64,000 nt of DNA from Synechococcus sp. AG-679-C18 (GCA_003210755.1 QCUL01000006.1:1-64000); one strand, 5' to 3'. Counted from the stretch's first letter, positions 53,715-63,461 are shown. Numbers and translations: made by a program. The notes: a model not told the origin generated them from the sequence alone.

Positions 53715-55559
53715 TTGACCTCAGCTGCAACGCTGCCTCTGCAAACAGCCTGGTTGATCCCGCTCTATGGGTTCTCCGGGATGTTGATCTCTTTGCCTTG
53801 GGCCCTGGGGGCATTCAAGCGTGATGCTCATCGCCCAGCGGCTTATCTGAATATTCTGCTCACGCTGATTGCGTTCATTCACGGAAGCCTTGTGCTTCGT
53901 GATGTCATGACAGGTGGCCCAACGGTTCTGACTTTTCCGTGGCTTAGTGTCGCTGATCTGAATTTAGACATCAGTTTCAGCCTTTCATTGACCAATGTGT
54001 CTGCCCTTGAATTGATCACAGGTCTGAGTTTGTTTTCTCAGGTTTATTCCCTGGGGTATCTCGATAAAGAGTGGGCTCTAGCCCGCTTCTTTGCATTGCT
54101 TGGCTTCTTTGAAGGAGCGATGTCTGGAGTTGTTCTAAGTGACTCCTTGTTTCAGAGCTATTTCTTGCTGGAAATGCTTACGCTCTCCACCTACCTGTTG
54201 GTGGGGTTTTGGTATTCCCAGCCACTCGTGGTGACAGCGGCAAGAGATGCCTTCCTCACAAAGCGTGTTGGTGATGTGATGTTGCTGATGGGGATGGTGG
54301 CTCTAGCCACTTGGTCCGGTGTGATCAGTTTTGATGACCTTTATGCATGGTCAGCTTCCGAGACGATCAGTCCCCTTGCTGCCACATTGCTGGGTCTCGG
54401 ACTGATTGCTGGACCAACAGGTAAGTGTGCCCAATTTCCTATGCACCTTTGGCTGGATGAAGCCATGGAAGGTCCGAACCCGGCATCGATTCTTCGTAAT
54501 TCAGTGGTTGTGACCTGCGGAGCCATTGTTCTACTCAAGGTGATGCCATTGCTCCAGCATGCACCTGTCACTCTCATTGTTCTCCAAGTGATCGGATCGA
54601 TCAGTGCGATTGGAGGCTCCTTGGTGTCTATCGCCCAGGTAGACATCAAGCGCACACTCTCCTATTCAACAACTGCCTACTTGGGGCTCGTTTTCATTGC
54701 AATCTCATTGCAAGTTCCTGTCTTGGCTCTGCTTCTCCTGTTTGCACATGCCGTCTCGAAGGCTCTGCTTTCGATGAGCGTAGGTGGCGTGATTGCTTCA
54801 ACCAATTGTCAGGACATTACTGAGCTTGGCGGTCTTGGCGGAAGAATGCCGGCTACAACTGGTTCGTTCCTAGTTGGGAGTGCAGGCCTCGTAGGTCTTC
54901 TACCACTTGGCGGATTTCTTTGTTTAGCTCAGGCAGTTGAGCTGATAGGTGCTCGCTCAGTGATCTTCGTACCTGTCTTTCTTCTGACAAACGCCCTTAC
55001 AGCGCTGAATCTCACAAGGGTTTATCGCCAAGTGTTTCTTGGCCGCTCATTAACTAAAACTCGGAGGGCTGCCGAGGTGAATTGGCAGATGGCATTTCCA
55101 ATGGTGGCTCTATCAGTCATCGTTGTGCTGACTCCTTTCTTGCTGATTCGTCTGGAATCCTTAGATGGCTTGCTCGCTTTCCCTCTTTGGGCGGCGGGTC
55201 TTGTGGTTGGCAGTGGTGTGATTGGATTGTTAGTTGGTTCTTTGATTCCACTGAATAAAGCATGGTCAAGATCATTAAATCCAGTATTACGTTGGTTCCA
55301 GGATCTTCTTGAAAATGATTTCTATACCGAGCGATTTTACAGGCTGACGATTGTTAACGTAGTGGCCTTGTTTTCAAGACTTGCGTATAGCTTCGATCGT
55401 AATATTGTAGATGGTGTACTCCATGGACTTGCACGGTTATCACTTCAGAGTGCTGAAGGTCTTAAGTTGAGTATTAGTGGTCAAAGCCAAAGTTATTTGT
55501 TGACAGTGATTGCTGCCATTGTGTTGCTTTTGTCATCGCTGAGTTGGTGGTTGAACTGA
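53715..55559 (+). CDS. ndhF4: NDH-1 subunit F, CO2-uptake type (NdhF4-like)
   Basis: Proton-pumping subunit motifs (TGKCAQFPMHLWLDEAMEGPNPASILRNS...VDIKRTLSYSTTAYLGL); followed by ndhD and a CO2 hydration protein. TTG start. Confidence 0.88.
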   Translation: MTSAATLPLQTAWLIPLYGFSGMLISLPWALGAFKRDAHRPAAYLNILLTLIAFIHGSLVLRDVMTGGPTVLTFPWLSVADLNLDISFSLSLTNVSALELITGLSLFSQVYSLGYLDKEWALARFFALLGFFEGAMSGVVLSDSLFQSYFLLEMLTLSTYLLVGFWYSQPLVVTAARDAFLTKRVGDVMLLMGMVALATWSGVISFDDLYAWSASETISPLAATLLGLGLIAGPTGKCAQFPMHLWLDEAMEGPNPASILRNSVVVTCGAIVLLKVMPLLQHAPVTLIVLQVIGSISAIGGSLVSIAQVDIKRTLSYSTTAYLGLVFIAISLQVPVLALLLLFAHAVSKALLSMSVGGVIASTNCQDITELGGLGGRMPATTGSFLVGSAGLVGLLPLGGFLCLAQAVELIGARSVIFVPVFLLTNALTALNLTRVYRQVFLGRSLTKTRRAAEVNWQMAFPMVALSVIVVLTPFLLIRLESLDGLLAFPLWAAGLVVGSGVIGLLVGSLIPLNKAWSRSLNPVLRWFQDLLENDFYTERFYRLTIVNVVALFSRLAYSFDRNIVDGVLHGLARLSLQSAEGLKLSISGQSQSYLLTVIAAIVLLLSSLSWWLN

Positions 55560-55563
55560 AGTA

Positions 55564-57072
55564 ATGATGATTCTTACTCTCCTACTTTTAATCCCATTCC
55601 TTGGAACTCTGCTTCTTTCGCTATGGCCACCTGGATCCAGTTCAGCTCAACTAAGGCGTCTTACACTTTTTATTCTTTCTGCTCAATGCATTGCAAGTTT
55701 TGCGGTGCTTTTTTGGTTTGATCCTGGAAATCCCGGCTTGCAGCTTCAGGAGCGTCTGTCTTGGCTCCCCAGCGTAGGACTTGATTACTCTTTAGCAGTT
55801 GATGGAATTTCTCTCCCTCTAGTTTTGATGAATGCTGTGCTTTGTCTTGTTGCAGCATTGGCATCACGAAGAATCGAGAACCGTCCCAGAATTTATTTTG
55901 CGCTTCTACTAATTATTAGTGGTGCTGTTAATGGAGCTTTTTTATCTCAAAATTTGCTTCTATTTTTCCTCTTTTATGAACTTGAACTCATTCCACTTTG
56001 GCTGCTGATTGCTGTTTGGGGAGGTGCTAATCGCGCCTATGCCTCTACTAAATTCCTCATTGTTACTGCAGTATCTGGAATTTTAATTTTGGCTGCATTT
56101 CTAGGCATTTCCCTTGTCACTGGAAGCGTCGATTTTGGCATTCGTCCAATCTTGTCAGGAGAGATGGGTCTCACCTCTCAGTTATTGCTAATGGGTGCAT
56201 TGCTTATTGGTTTCGGGATCAAGATCCCTCTTTTTCCTTTCCACACTTGGCTCCCTGATGCTCATACCGAAGCATCGACTCCTGTTTCAGTCCTCCTTGC
56301 GGGAGTTCTTCTCAAGCTTGGAACGTATGGATTGCTGCGCTTCTGTCTTGGCCTTTTCCCAGAAGCATGGGAATTGGCAGCTCCATGGTTAGCTCTATGG
56401 GCTGCAGTTTCCGTGCTCTATGGCTCTTTGGCCGCCATTGCTCAGTCGGATATGAAGCGGATGGTGGCTTACAGCTCCGTAGGTCATATGGGATACGTGC
56501 TTTTAGCTGCAGCTGCAGCAACGCCCTTGGGTTTGATCGGTGCGCTGTTCCAAATGGTGAGTCACGGTTTGATTTCAGCAGTTCTTTTTCTTGCTGTAGG
56601 TGTTGTTTACGAACGAACTGGTACAAGAGATCTGAATGTTCTTCGTGGACTTCTTAACCCTCAGCGCGGGTTGCCCTTAACGGGCACACTGATGATTGTT
56701 GGGGTAATGGCTAGTGCAGGTATCCCTGGCATGGCAGGCTTTATCTCGGAGTTCCTTGTGTTTAGAGGAAGCCTCCAACCATTTCCACTAGCCACCTTGC
56801 TTTGCATGGTGGGGTCAGGTTTAACGGCGGTGTATTTCTTGTTACTGGTTAACAGAGCATTTTTTGGACGCCTGGCTATTGCTGCAGGCAGTGTTGCGAA
56901 CCCAAATATTCTCTCGACGGTGGCACTGCAGGAGCAACTTCCCGCAATTGCCCTCTCCTTCGTTGTGCTTCTTCTTGGTCTTGCTCCAGACCTCCTAGTC
57001 GGGATGAGTCAGGCGGCTACAACAAGTCTTAGTGACTTAGCCCTCTTACAAACAACAGGTGGATTGTCATGA
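55564..57072 (+). CDS. ndhD4: NDH-1 subunit D, CO2-uptake type (NdhD4-like)
   Basis: IPLFPFHTWLPDAHTEASTPVSVLLAGVLLKLGTYGLLRF; AQSDMKRMVAYSSVGHMGYVLL. Confidence 0.92.
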   Translation: MMILTLLLLIPFLGTLLLSLWPPGSSSAQLRRLTLFILSAQCIASFAVLFWFDPGNPGLQLQERLSWLPSVGLDYSLAVDGISLPLVLMNAVLCLVAALASRRIENRPRIYFALLLIISGAVNGAFLSQNLLLFFLFYELELIPLWLLIAVWGGANRAYASTKFLIVTAVSGILILAAFLGISLVTGSVDFGIRPILSGEMGLTSQLLLMGALLIGFGIKIPLFPFHTWLPDAHTEASTPVSVLLAGVLLKLGTYGLLRFCLGLFPEAWELAAPWLALWAAVSVLYGSLAAIAQSDMKRMVAYSSVGHMGYVLLAAAAATPLGLIGALFQMVSHGLISAVLFLAVGVVYERTGTRDLNVLRGLLNPQRGLPLTGTLMIVGVMASAGIPGMAGFISEFLVFRGSLQPFPLATLLCMVGSGLTAVYFLLLVNRAFFGRLAIAAGSVANPNILSTVALQEQLPAIALSFVVLLLGLAPDLLVGMSQAATTSLSDLALLQTTGGLS

Positions 57073-58202
57073 CTGCCATCAAAATGACAGCAGCTCCCAC
57101 TCTCCCGGATCGCGATGAGCTGATTCACCGTCTCCTCTCTGATCAGCCTTTATTGGCGGACACTCCTGACCATCTTCTTCAGATAGTCAATGTTCTCGAT
57201 AGCTACGGGGTTGTGCTCGATGCTTACAGTCGCAATTTGGTGAATCAAGGGGAAACACAACTTCTGAATCCATTCCCAGTGATGCGATTCTTTCACGAGG
57301 GTTTTAGTTTCCAGCGGTTATGGCAGCATTTACGTGGTGATCGCATCAATTTCGAGTATGCCGAATATTGCCAAAAAGCAATGTTTTGGCATGGCACTGG
57401 AGGAATGGATGCCTATTTCGATTCTCAGCCTTTCCTAGATACCTGTCAACGCATCATTGCGTTGCGTAGTCGTCGTGATCCATTGTTGGCATTAGTTCAT
57501 CGAATTTACCCAGGATTCGCTCCCGAGGCAATTCGTTCAATGGCCACTATCTATGCTCTTGGCCTTTTTTGGAGGGTGATGAGTGATCTTTTTCTTGATC
57601 TCTCACGACGATACCGCAGTGGTGAAATCGTCACCGTTAATGATGCTGTTCACCACATCAGGGATGGTCTTGTGAGTGCAGCAGGTGACCCAATCTCCTA
57701 CAAAGTTACGGTTGGTGATGAAGAGGTATGGATTCTGCCGCCTGAAGCTGGACTCACCTTTCTTGTTGATGTTGCTGTTCCATACGTTGAAGCAGTATTT
57801 TTTAGAGGAATGCCCTTCTTGGGAACGGTGTCTTATAACGCTCAGGCGAGACAGATTTCGGCTGATATTAGTGATTTTAAGTATGGGGCTTTGTACGCTG
57901 ATCCTATTCCCAGTATGGGAGCAGGTATCCCTCCCAGCTTGTGCATGCAAGACATGTTTAGAAATCTCCCAGAGGAGCTAAGCACTTGGTACGAGTCGCA
58001 TGGAAGAGGCCTGAATGATGTTCATGTTCAAATCTGTATAAGTTTCCAAAAATCAATGTTTTGTGTTACAAATGGCGCAATTTCAGGCACCATGCCGCAT
58101 TCATTAGATACAACAGATTTTGATCAACAACAGGCAAATCGCGCTTATGCTTTAACATGGGCAGAGAGATTAATGGGATGTCAGAGAGGAGCACTCTTAT
58201 AA
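57069..58202 (+). CDS. cupB: CO2 hydration protein (ChpX/CupB-like)
   Basis: 377 aa; NPFPVMRFFHEGFSFQRLWQHLRGDRINFEYAEYCQKAMFWHGTGGMDAYFDSQPF; overlaps the ndhD4 stop. Confidence 0.93.
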   Translation: MTAIKMTAAPTLPDRDELIHRLLSDQPLLADTPDHLLQIVNVLDSYGVVLDAYSRNLVNQGETQLLNPFPVMRFFHEGFSFQRLWQHLRGDRINFEYAEYCQKAMFWHGTGGMDAYFDSQPFLDTCQRIIALRSRRDPLLALVHRIYPGFAPEAIRSMATIYALGLFWRVMSDLFLDLSRRYRSGEIVTVNDAVHHIRDGLVSAAGDPISYKVTVGDEEVWILPPEAGLTFLVDVAVPYVEAVFFRGMPFLGTVSYNAQARQISADISDFKYGALYADPIPSMGAGIPPSLCMQDMFRNLPEELSTWYESHGRGLNDVHVQICISFQKSMFCVTNGAISGTMPHSLDTTDFDQQQANRAYALTWAERLMGCQRGALL

Positions 58203-58440
58203 TTGTTTTTATCATTCTAATGAGTGGAAAATTTTAAATTAGAAAGAATTGTTTTTCTTATGCATTTGCATGTCGAGAATCTTGATGTACCAAATGCTGC
58301 GGAATGAGACTACCATTTGCCAAAGTAAAATTTAGATATATCCGATGATCAATTAGGTTTAAATCTAGAGAATGAATTGTCAAAAACATTCTGGAGATCT
58401 TTCCAAAATTAAAAATTTCCACTCAGGCATTAGAAAGTAA

Positions 58441-58470
58441 GAGTGATCTAAGCTCTTTCGAAGATCACTC
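58441..58470. other. 9-bp perfect stem-loop GAGTGATCT-N12-AGATCACTC
   Basis: Direct inspection of the intergenic sequence downstream of cupB. Confidence 0.6.
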
Positions 58471-58657
58471 GCAATGGGATAAAATAAAATATGCCGGATT
58501 GAGCAGAATTTCCCCAAAAAATATAATAAAAGAACTATAGTGAGTTATTAGAATGGTAAATCAATATAAAAACATCAAGGACTTATCGATGAATTCATTA
58601 TTCCTAATAAATATTATTACTAAGCGATGAAAATTAAACTACAAAATTCAATGGTAA

Positions 58658-58873
58658 TTATGAAGTCAATGGTACTTGAGAATTCATTTTTTCTCTGGAT
58701 TTAATGACAAAGCACTTAATATCCCTTCCGATTGAACGCGGCGTCGTACTTAGATGCTCGCCAATTTTTTTGTAAGTCCACCCTTGTTGTCTTAGTGCGA
58801 TTGCTAGCCGGAGGCGCTTCGATCGCCATCCATGAGCAGCACCTAGAAAACGAGAAAATCTTTCTTCTGACAT
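58658..58873 (-). CDS. Small HTH-domain protein (orphan regulator)
   Basis: 71 aa; SKRLRLAIALRQQGWTYKKIGEHLSTTPRSIGRDIKCFVI reads as a helix-turn-helix. Confidence 0.6.
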   Translation of the reverse strand: MSEERFSRFLGAAHGWRSKRLRLAIALRQQGWTYKKIGEHLSTTPRSIGRDIKCFVIKSREKMNSQVPLTS

Positions 58874-59113
58874 ATAAAAAATATCAATATAATTACAATA
58901 TCAATGCTAAGAGTAAGCCATAAGCAAAATGATGCTGTTAGCTCTATCGGAATGATCGACATGTATGCTTTCAAGGACAGAAAAAGAATATCCAATCATC
59001 TTCTGACTTGTTGCCATTGTTTAGCCTCTAGTGCTAAATGATACTGTTCCAGCAGCTGAATGTTTCGAATGGCTGATTAGATCGAATAAAGTTATGTCGT
59101 TACAATCACTGTA

Positions 59114-59407
59114 ATGACATTTTTTAGTGTTCAGCTGATTACACCTCAAGGGCCAGCGAAATTTGATTGCCCAGATGATGAGTATATTTTGGATGCCGCA
59201 GAGCAGGCTGGTATTGATATGTCATATTCATGCCGAGCTGGTGCTTGTAGCTCATGCGTAGGCCGACTTATCGAGGGCACATTAGATCAAACCGATCAAA
59301 GCTTTTTAGATGAAGAGCAAATAAAAGATAGGTATGTTCTTCTATGTGTTGCCTATGCAACATCCGATCTTATCGTAAAGACAGATTGTGAGGAAGAGCT
59401 TTGGTGA
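59114..59407 (+). CDS. 2Fe-2S plant-type ferredoxin
   Basis: [64 protein letters not shown]4CX2C...C cluster motif. Confidence 0.96.
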   Translation: MTFFSVQLITPQGPAKFDCPDDEYILDAAEQAGIDMSYSCRAGACSSCVGRLIEGTLDQTDQSFLDEEQIKDRYVLLCVAYATSDLIVKTDCEEELW

Positions 59408-59943
59408 GTATAGATTTCAGGCGAAAGTTTGAAATTAAGTTTTGATAGTGTGGTTCACGATCGTCTCTTTAATTGCATCTATCTACGCGTTTGCTGTTTG
59501 ATTTCTTCTTTGAGATCATATCGACTTTGCGCTTAGATATTTTATTTCCGATTAATTTAAAGCGCATAGCCTTGATCATGCCTCATTCATTAAAAGTTAC
59601 TTGAATGGAACGGATTATAGACTCGCCTATAGTGAGGTAAATCACCTTTGATTTTGAAATCTTTTAGACAAGCAGATTGTCAATTGTATTTATTGTGCGA
59701 TCTTCCTGTTGTGATTAAAAGAGAGATCCAGTCCTTTTAGTCAAGCATTTGGTGTTGACTTCGTATTTAAATGTAGTAGATAAGATGCTTAAGTCTTTTG
59801 TCTTGCTGCTAGATTATTGGTTTATAATATTATATTAGTCAGCGCTTTTGCCTTTTACTCGTGAAGATTGAATCTAGTTCTTGTTGTTACAATAACTGTT
59901 TCCATCTTCCATTGGCTACAAAAACTGCCTTTGCTAATTATTT

Positions 59944-59965
59944 AGTCACGTCTGAAGACGTGACT
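59944..59965. other. 9-bp perfect stem-loop AGTCACGTC-TGAA-GACGTGACT
   Basis: Direct inspection, in the 0.9 kb spacer downstream of the ferredoxin gene. Confidence 0.65.
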
Positions 59966-60302
59966 TCGTGTGAAGCTGTCGTTTTCTTTTGAGATTAACC
60001 CCTTTTGGAAATCCTCCATCTTGTAGTCATTTCATGTAGTGATTGATACTCTTTCTTGGCTCATAGAATGCTTTCTGTGAAATGCTGCGCCTAGAGAAAA
60101 CATTTAATGCTTGGCCTAACTCGAGCCCTTCCTAGATTTGTTTCCTGCTAAAAGGAAGATGCTTCACACTAGCTTTTTGTCGACCAGATCAAAAAGTTTT
60201 GCACCCTTTTGGGAGAGGTCCATCCAATTCAGGCCAGGAATTTAGCTGGATCAATCAAGTGAATATTCTTACAGATCTTTTATTCCAAATCACCTTTCAT
60301 TC

Positions 60303-60521
60303 ATGAAGATTTCTGCAATCGTTTCAATTTATTTGGATGCGATGACCTCTTTGGTCATTCATAGTTCGGCATTGAATGCGCTTGATTTCTTGAAGGGAAA
60401 TGCTGATAGTGCAGAATATCGGCTAATCGCTTCATTGGAATTAAAAATAAAACAAGGAATTATTAAGGTCATTCCAGGTATGAATATTGATCATACGTCT
60501 AGTCCGGCTGTAACATATTGA
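60303..60521 (+). CDS. Hypothetical small protein
   Basis: 72-aa ORF MKISAIVSIYLDAMTSLVIHSSALNALDFLKGNADSAEYRLIASLELKIKQGIIKVIPG in an otherwise ORF-poor stretch. Confidence 0.4.
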   Translation: MKISAIVSIYLDAMTSLVIHSSALNALDFLKGNADSAEYRLIASLELKIKQGIIKVIPGMNIDHTSSPAVTY

Positions 60522-60592
60522 CCCTTTGGCTGTGCTCCTTTGGGCTCTGGCTGGCCTCTTCTGTAGCACCATTATAGAAGCATATCTTCAGC

Positions 60593-61354
60593 ATGTCATC
60601 GATTCTTTGGCTTGATCTGCAGCCTTCGCTTTTTTGTTTTAATAAAAGACTTGCATGTGTTCTAAGCCAATCAAGGCATGTTCGTCGCTGGTCTTTCCAG
60701 CATGATCTTGATGAGATATGTTCTTTATCTACTATTTTCAACCTTTTACAAGAAACATTAGATGAACTCGATCAGCCACCCCATGTGATTGCCCATGGGG
60801 TGAGTGGTACAGTTGCAGCGTTATTTTCGAAACAATTTCCTAGATTATTTAAATCATTAACCTTACTGTCCGTTGATTCTATCTCAGCTAATCAATGGTC
60901 AAGTCACTACCTTGAAATGAGGCGTCAATTTCCATGCTCAAGATCTCGGATCCTTTCTCATATCATCCCACTATTGTTTGAAAAAGATTTTGGAGATGCC
61001 AATCTAGTTCTTCCTGGTTTGTTTGCTAAGTGTCTTGATTCAGATTATATATCTGGATCTATTGCATCTCATTCTTCACTTTCTAATCTTTCTACGATCG
61101 ATATTCCTTTATCAATTATTAACGGTTCTCATGATTTTGTTATTGATCAAAATTCATTTCAGCGTTGGAAGCCTCATCTGAAAAATGGTGATCGCTTTTT
61201 TTCATTGCCAGGAGGACGTCATTTTTCACAATTTTCTCAACCTAAATTGTTTGGAACAATGATTAACTCATTCTTAGAGATGATTCCTGACTCGTTTGCT
61301 CCAGCCTTCCCCCATCAATTTAATTCTACATTCACCAGTAAAATCTCATTATGA
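60593..61354 (+). CDS. Alpha/beta-hydrolase-fold protein
   Basis: PPHVIAHGVSGTVAALFSKQFPRLFKSLTLLSVDS (nucleophile-elbow-like), LSIINGSHDFVID (acid), LPGGRHFSQF (His). Confidence 0.75.
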   Translation: MSSILWLDLQPSLFCFNKRLACVLSQSRHVRRWSFQHDLDEICSLSTIFNLLQETLDELDQPPHVIAHGVSGTVAALFSKQFPRLFKSLTLLSVDSISANQWSSHYLEMRRQFPCSRSRILSHIIPLLFEKDFGDANLVLPGLFAKCLDSDYISGSIASHSSLSNLSTIDIPLSIINGSHDFVIDQNSFQRWKPHLKNGDRFFSLPGGRHFSQFSQPKLFGTMINSFLEMIPDSFAPAFPHQFNSTFTSKISL

Positions 61355-62310
61355 CTGAATATATTGATGCAGACGTCCTCATTATTGGAGGTGGTCCTGC
61401 AGGATGTTCTTGTGCGCTCTACACGTCTAGATCGTCTTTAAAGACATATATTTTAGATAAAAACTCATCAGTGGGTGCTTTAGCAATTACTCACAAAATA
61501 GCTAATTATCCTGGTGTTTCTAATGAAATATCTGGATCTGATTTGCTAGATATGATGAGAGATCAAGCCATTTCTTATGGTACTAATTATGTGCGCGCTC
61601 AAGTATTTAGTCTGGATCTGTCTGGCGAATATAAACTTGCCTACACTCCAGAAGGAGTTTTTCGATCTCGTACGATTGTTTTAGCAACGGGTGCAATGGG
61701 AAGAACGTCTACACTTCAAGGAGAGAAAGAATTTTTAGGTAGGGGTGTTAGTTACTGTGCAACATGTGATGCAGCCTTCTATCGCAACGAGGATGTACTT
61801 GTCTATGGTTCAAATCAAGAGGCAGTTGATGAAGCTCTTGTCCTTTCTAAATTTGCAAAAACTGTCCACTGGATTACTAGTGCTAAACCAAGTCGATCTA
61901 CAAATCGAGTTGAGGTATTAACGGACCTTCCTAATGTCAAACAATGGACACGTACTAAACTACTTTCCATTCATGGAGCTGAAAATGGGATTAATTCAAC
62001 AAAACTTCAATCAACTAAGGACAAAACTACATTTTCTTTAGATGTTTCTGGTGTATTTTTATATTCTACTGGGACATTACCAATAACTGACTTTCTCCAC
62101 GGGCTTATTCCCCTTCGTAATGATGGGGGAGTTGAAGTTGACGACAACATGATGACGAATGTTGCTGGAGTATGGGCTATCGGAGATATTCGTAATACCC
62201 CTTTTAAGCAGGCTGTTGTTGCTTGTTCAGATGGTTGTATTGCAGCTATGTCAATAGATAAATATTTAAATTCTAGAACTGATTTCCGTGTGGATTGGGT
62301 TCACAAGTGA
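61351..62310 (+). CDS. Thioredoxin-reductase-like FAD-dependent oxidoreductase
   Basis: ADVLIIGGGPAGCSCALYTSRSSLKTYILD; GRGVSYCATCDAAFYRNEDVLVYGSNQEAVDEAL (CxxC); MTNVAGVWAIGDIRNTPFKQAVVACSDGCIAAMSI. ATGA overlap with the hydrolase gene. Confidence 0.9.
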   Translation: MTEYIDADVLIIGGGPAGCSCALYTSRSSLKTYILDKNSSVGALAITHKIANYPGVSNEISGSDLLDMMRDQAISYGTNYVRAQVFSLDLSGEYKLAYTPEGVFRSRTIVLATGAMGRTSTLQGEKEFLGRGVSYCATCDAAFYRNEDVLVYGSNQEAVDEALVLSKFAKTVHWITSAKPSRSTNRVEVLTDLPNVKQWTRTKLLSIHGAENGINSTKLQSTKDKTTFSLDVSGVFLYSTGTLPITDFLHGLIPLRNDGGVEVDDNMMTNVAGVWAIGDIRNTPFKQAVVACSDGCIAAMSIDKYLNSRTDFRVDWVHK

Positions 62311-62311
62311 T

Positions 62312-62340
62312 AAAAAAAGCGCCCGAAAGGGCGCTTTTTA
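62312..62340. terminator. Bidirectional rho-independent terminator
   Basis: AAAAAAAGCGCCC-GAAA-GGGCGCTTTTT between the convergent TrxR-like and flavodoxin genes. Confidence 0.93.
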
Positions 62341-62347
62341 AAAGGTT

Positions 62348-62857
62348 TTATGCTTCTGCTCCTATCTGTTTAACCCAATTACTCAATCTCTCATCAGTTA
62401 GATCGGATTCATTGTCTTCATCAATTGCTAAGCCACAGAATTTTCCATCAATTACACTTTTCGATTCTTCAAAAGTATACCCATCTGTAGGAACTTTTCC
62501 AATGATTTTTGCACCTGCCTGTAGGAATGCTGTATACAATTCCTCCATAGCATCGCAAAAATAGTCAGAATAGGATGATGAATCACCTAACCCTACAATT
62601 GCTACAGGCTTTCCACTAAAGTCCATACTTGGGATTTCTTCAGCATAAGTATCCCAAGCTGTTCCAGATCGCCCTTCGTCTGCTCCTGTATTCCATGTAG
62701 GGACGCAGCAAATTAATGCTTCAGCTGCTGCCAACTCTGCAGCTGAGCCGATGTTATCAACATCTTTGGTCTCAGTACCGGGCATTAATTCTTTGAGTTT
62801 GTCAGCAACATCTTCAGTTTTTCCTGTTGAAGTTGCGAAAAAGATTGTGTAGGCCAT
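62348..62857 (-). CDS. isiB: Flavodoxin
   Basis: AYTIFFATSTGKTEDVADKLKELMPG; LICCVPTWNTGADEGRSGTAWDTYAEEIPSMDFSGKPVAIVGLGDSSSYSDYFCDAMEELY. Confidence 0.96.
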   Translation of the reverse strand: MAYTIFFATSTGKTEDVADKLKELMPGTETKDVDNIGSAAELAAAEALICCVPTWNTGADEGRSGTAWDTYAEEIPSMDFSGKPVAIVGLGDSSSYSDYFCDAMEELYTAFLQAGAKIIGKVPTDGYTFEESKSVIDGKFCGLAIDEDNESDLTDERLSNWVKQIGAEA

Positions 62858-62952
62858 GCGTTAAGCAAATACTTTTCTATTTTCGTCCACAAGCATCTTC
62901 AGGTTTGTGCATCTGTGCCATTGCTAATGTTTATTTTTGTGCTTTGGATGTT

Positions 62953-63192
62953 TCATTGATTTCTGATTTGTTGATCATTTGATCCTCTGTAAGAATTTAT
63001 TTGCATTAAGCGATCGTACTCTCCAAGTGCTTGGTCTAGGCCGAACTGCCCAACGCGCTTAAGCCAGAGTTCTCTTTTGAATTTACTGGATTCTATAGTT
63101 TCAATAAATGATTCAAGTAAGCCGTTGTGATTTTTTTTCATTAGAAGAGTTCGTGTGTGCTTGTGTCTGTTCAGGTTGTGCGTTTTTGGCAC
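62953..63192 (-). CDS. Hypothetical small protein
   Basis: ORF with possible start MKKNHNGLLESFIETIESSKFKRELWLKRVGQFGLDQALGEYDRL at 63141; overlaps the next upstream ORF. Confidence 0.45.
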   Translation of the reverse strand: MPKTHNLNRHKHTRTLLMKKNHNGLLESFIETIESSKFKRELWLKRVGQFGLDQALGEYDRLMQINSYRGSNDQQIRNQ

Positions 63193-63461
63193 CCACCTCT
63201 ATTCCGTAGTTCATTTTCTGCTGATCTAATAGTGTTGTAAGCAGCAATTGTTGTTGCTCTTATCTCAGCAAGAAATACCAGGCATGATTTGCAGTTTCCT
63301 TCATCTGCTATATCCATTAGATCAGCAAGAGCTGTGCTCGCTTGACTGATCTCTGATTTGGCTGAATCCAGCCTTCCTATTACATCTCTGATTGTTTGAC
63401 TTGCATCATTCTTCCTATGACTACTCTCTAAGGCCCTACGAAATGCTTCAAGATTTTCCAT
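63171..63461 (-). CDS. Hypothetical small helical protein
   Basis: 96-aa ORF MENLEAFRRALESSHRKNDASQTIRDVIGRLDSAKSEISQASTALADLMDIADEGNCKSCLVFLAEIR. Confidence 0.55.
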   Translation of the reverse strand: MENLEAFRRALESSHRKNDASQTIRDVIGRLDSAKSEISQASTALADLMDIADEGNCKSCLVFLAEIRATTIAAYNTIRSAENELRNRGGCQKRTT

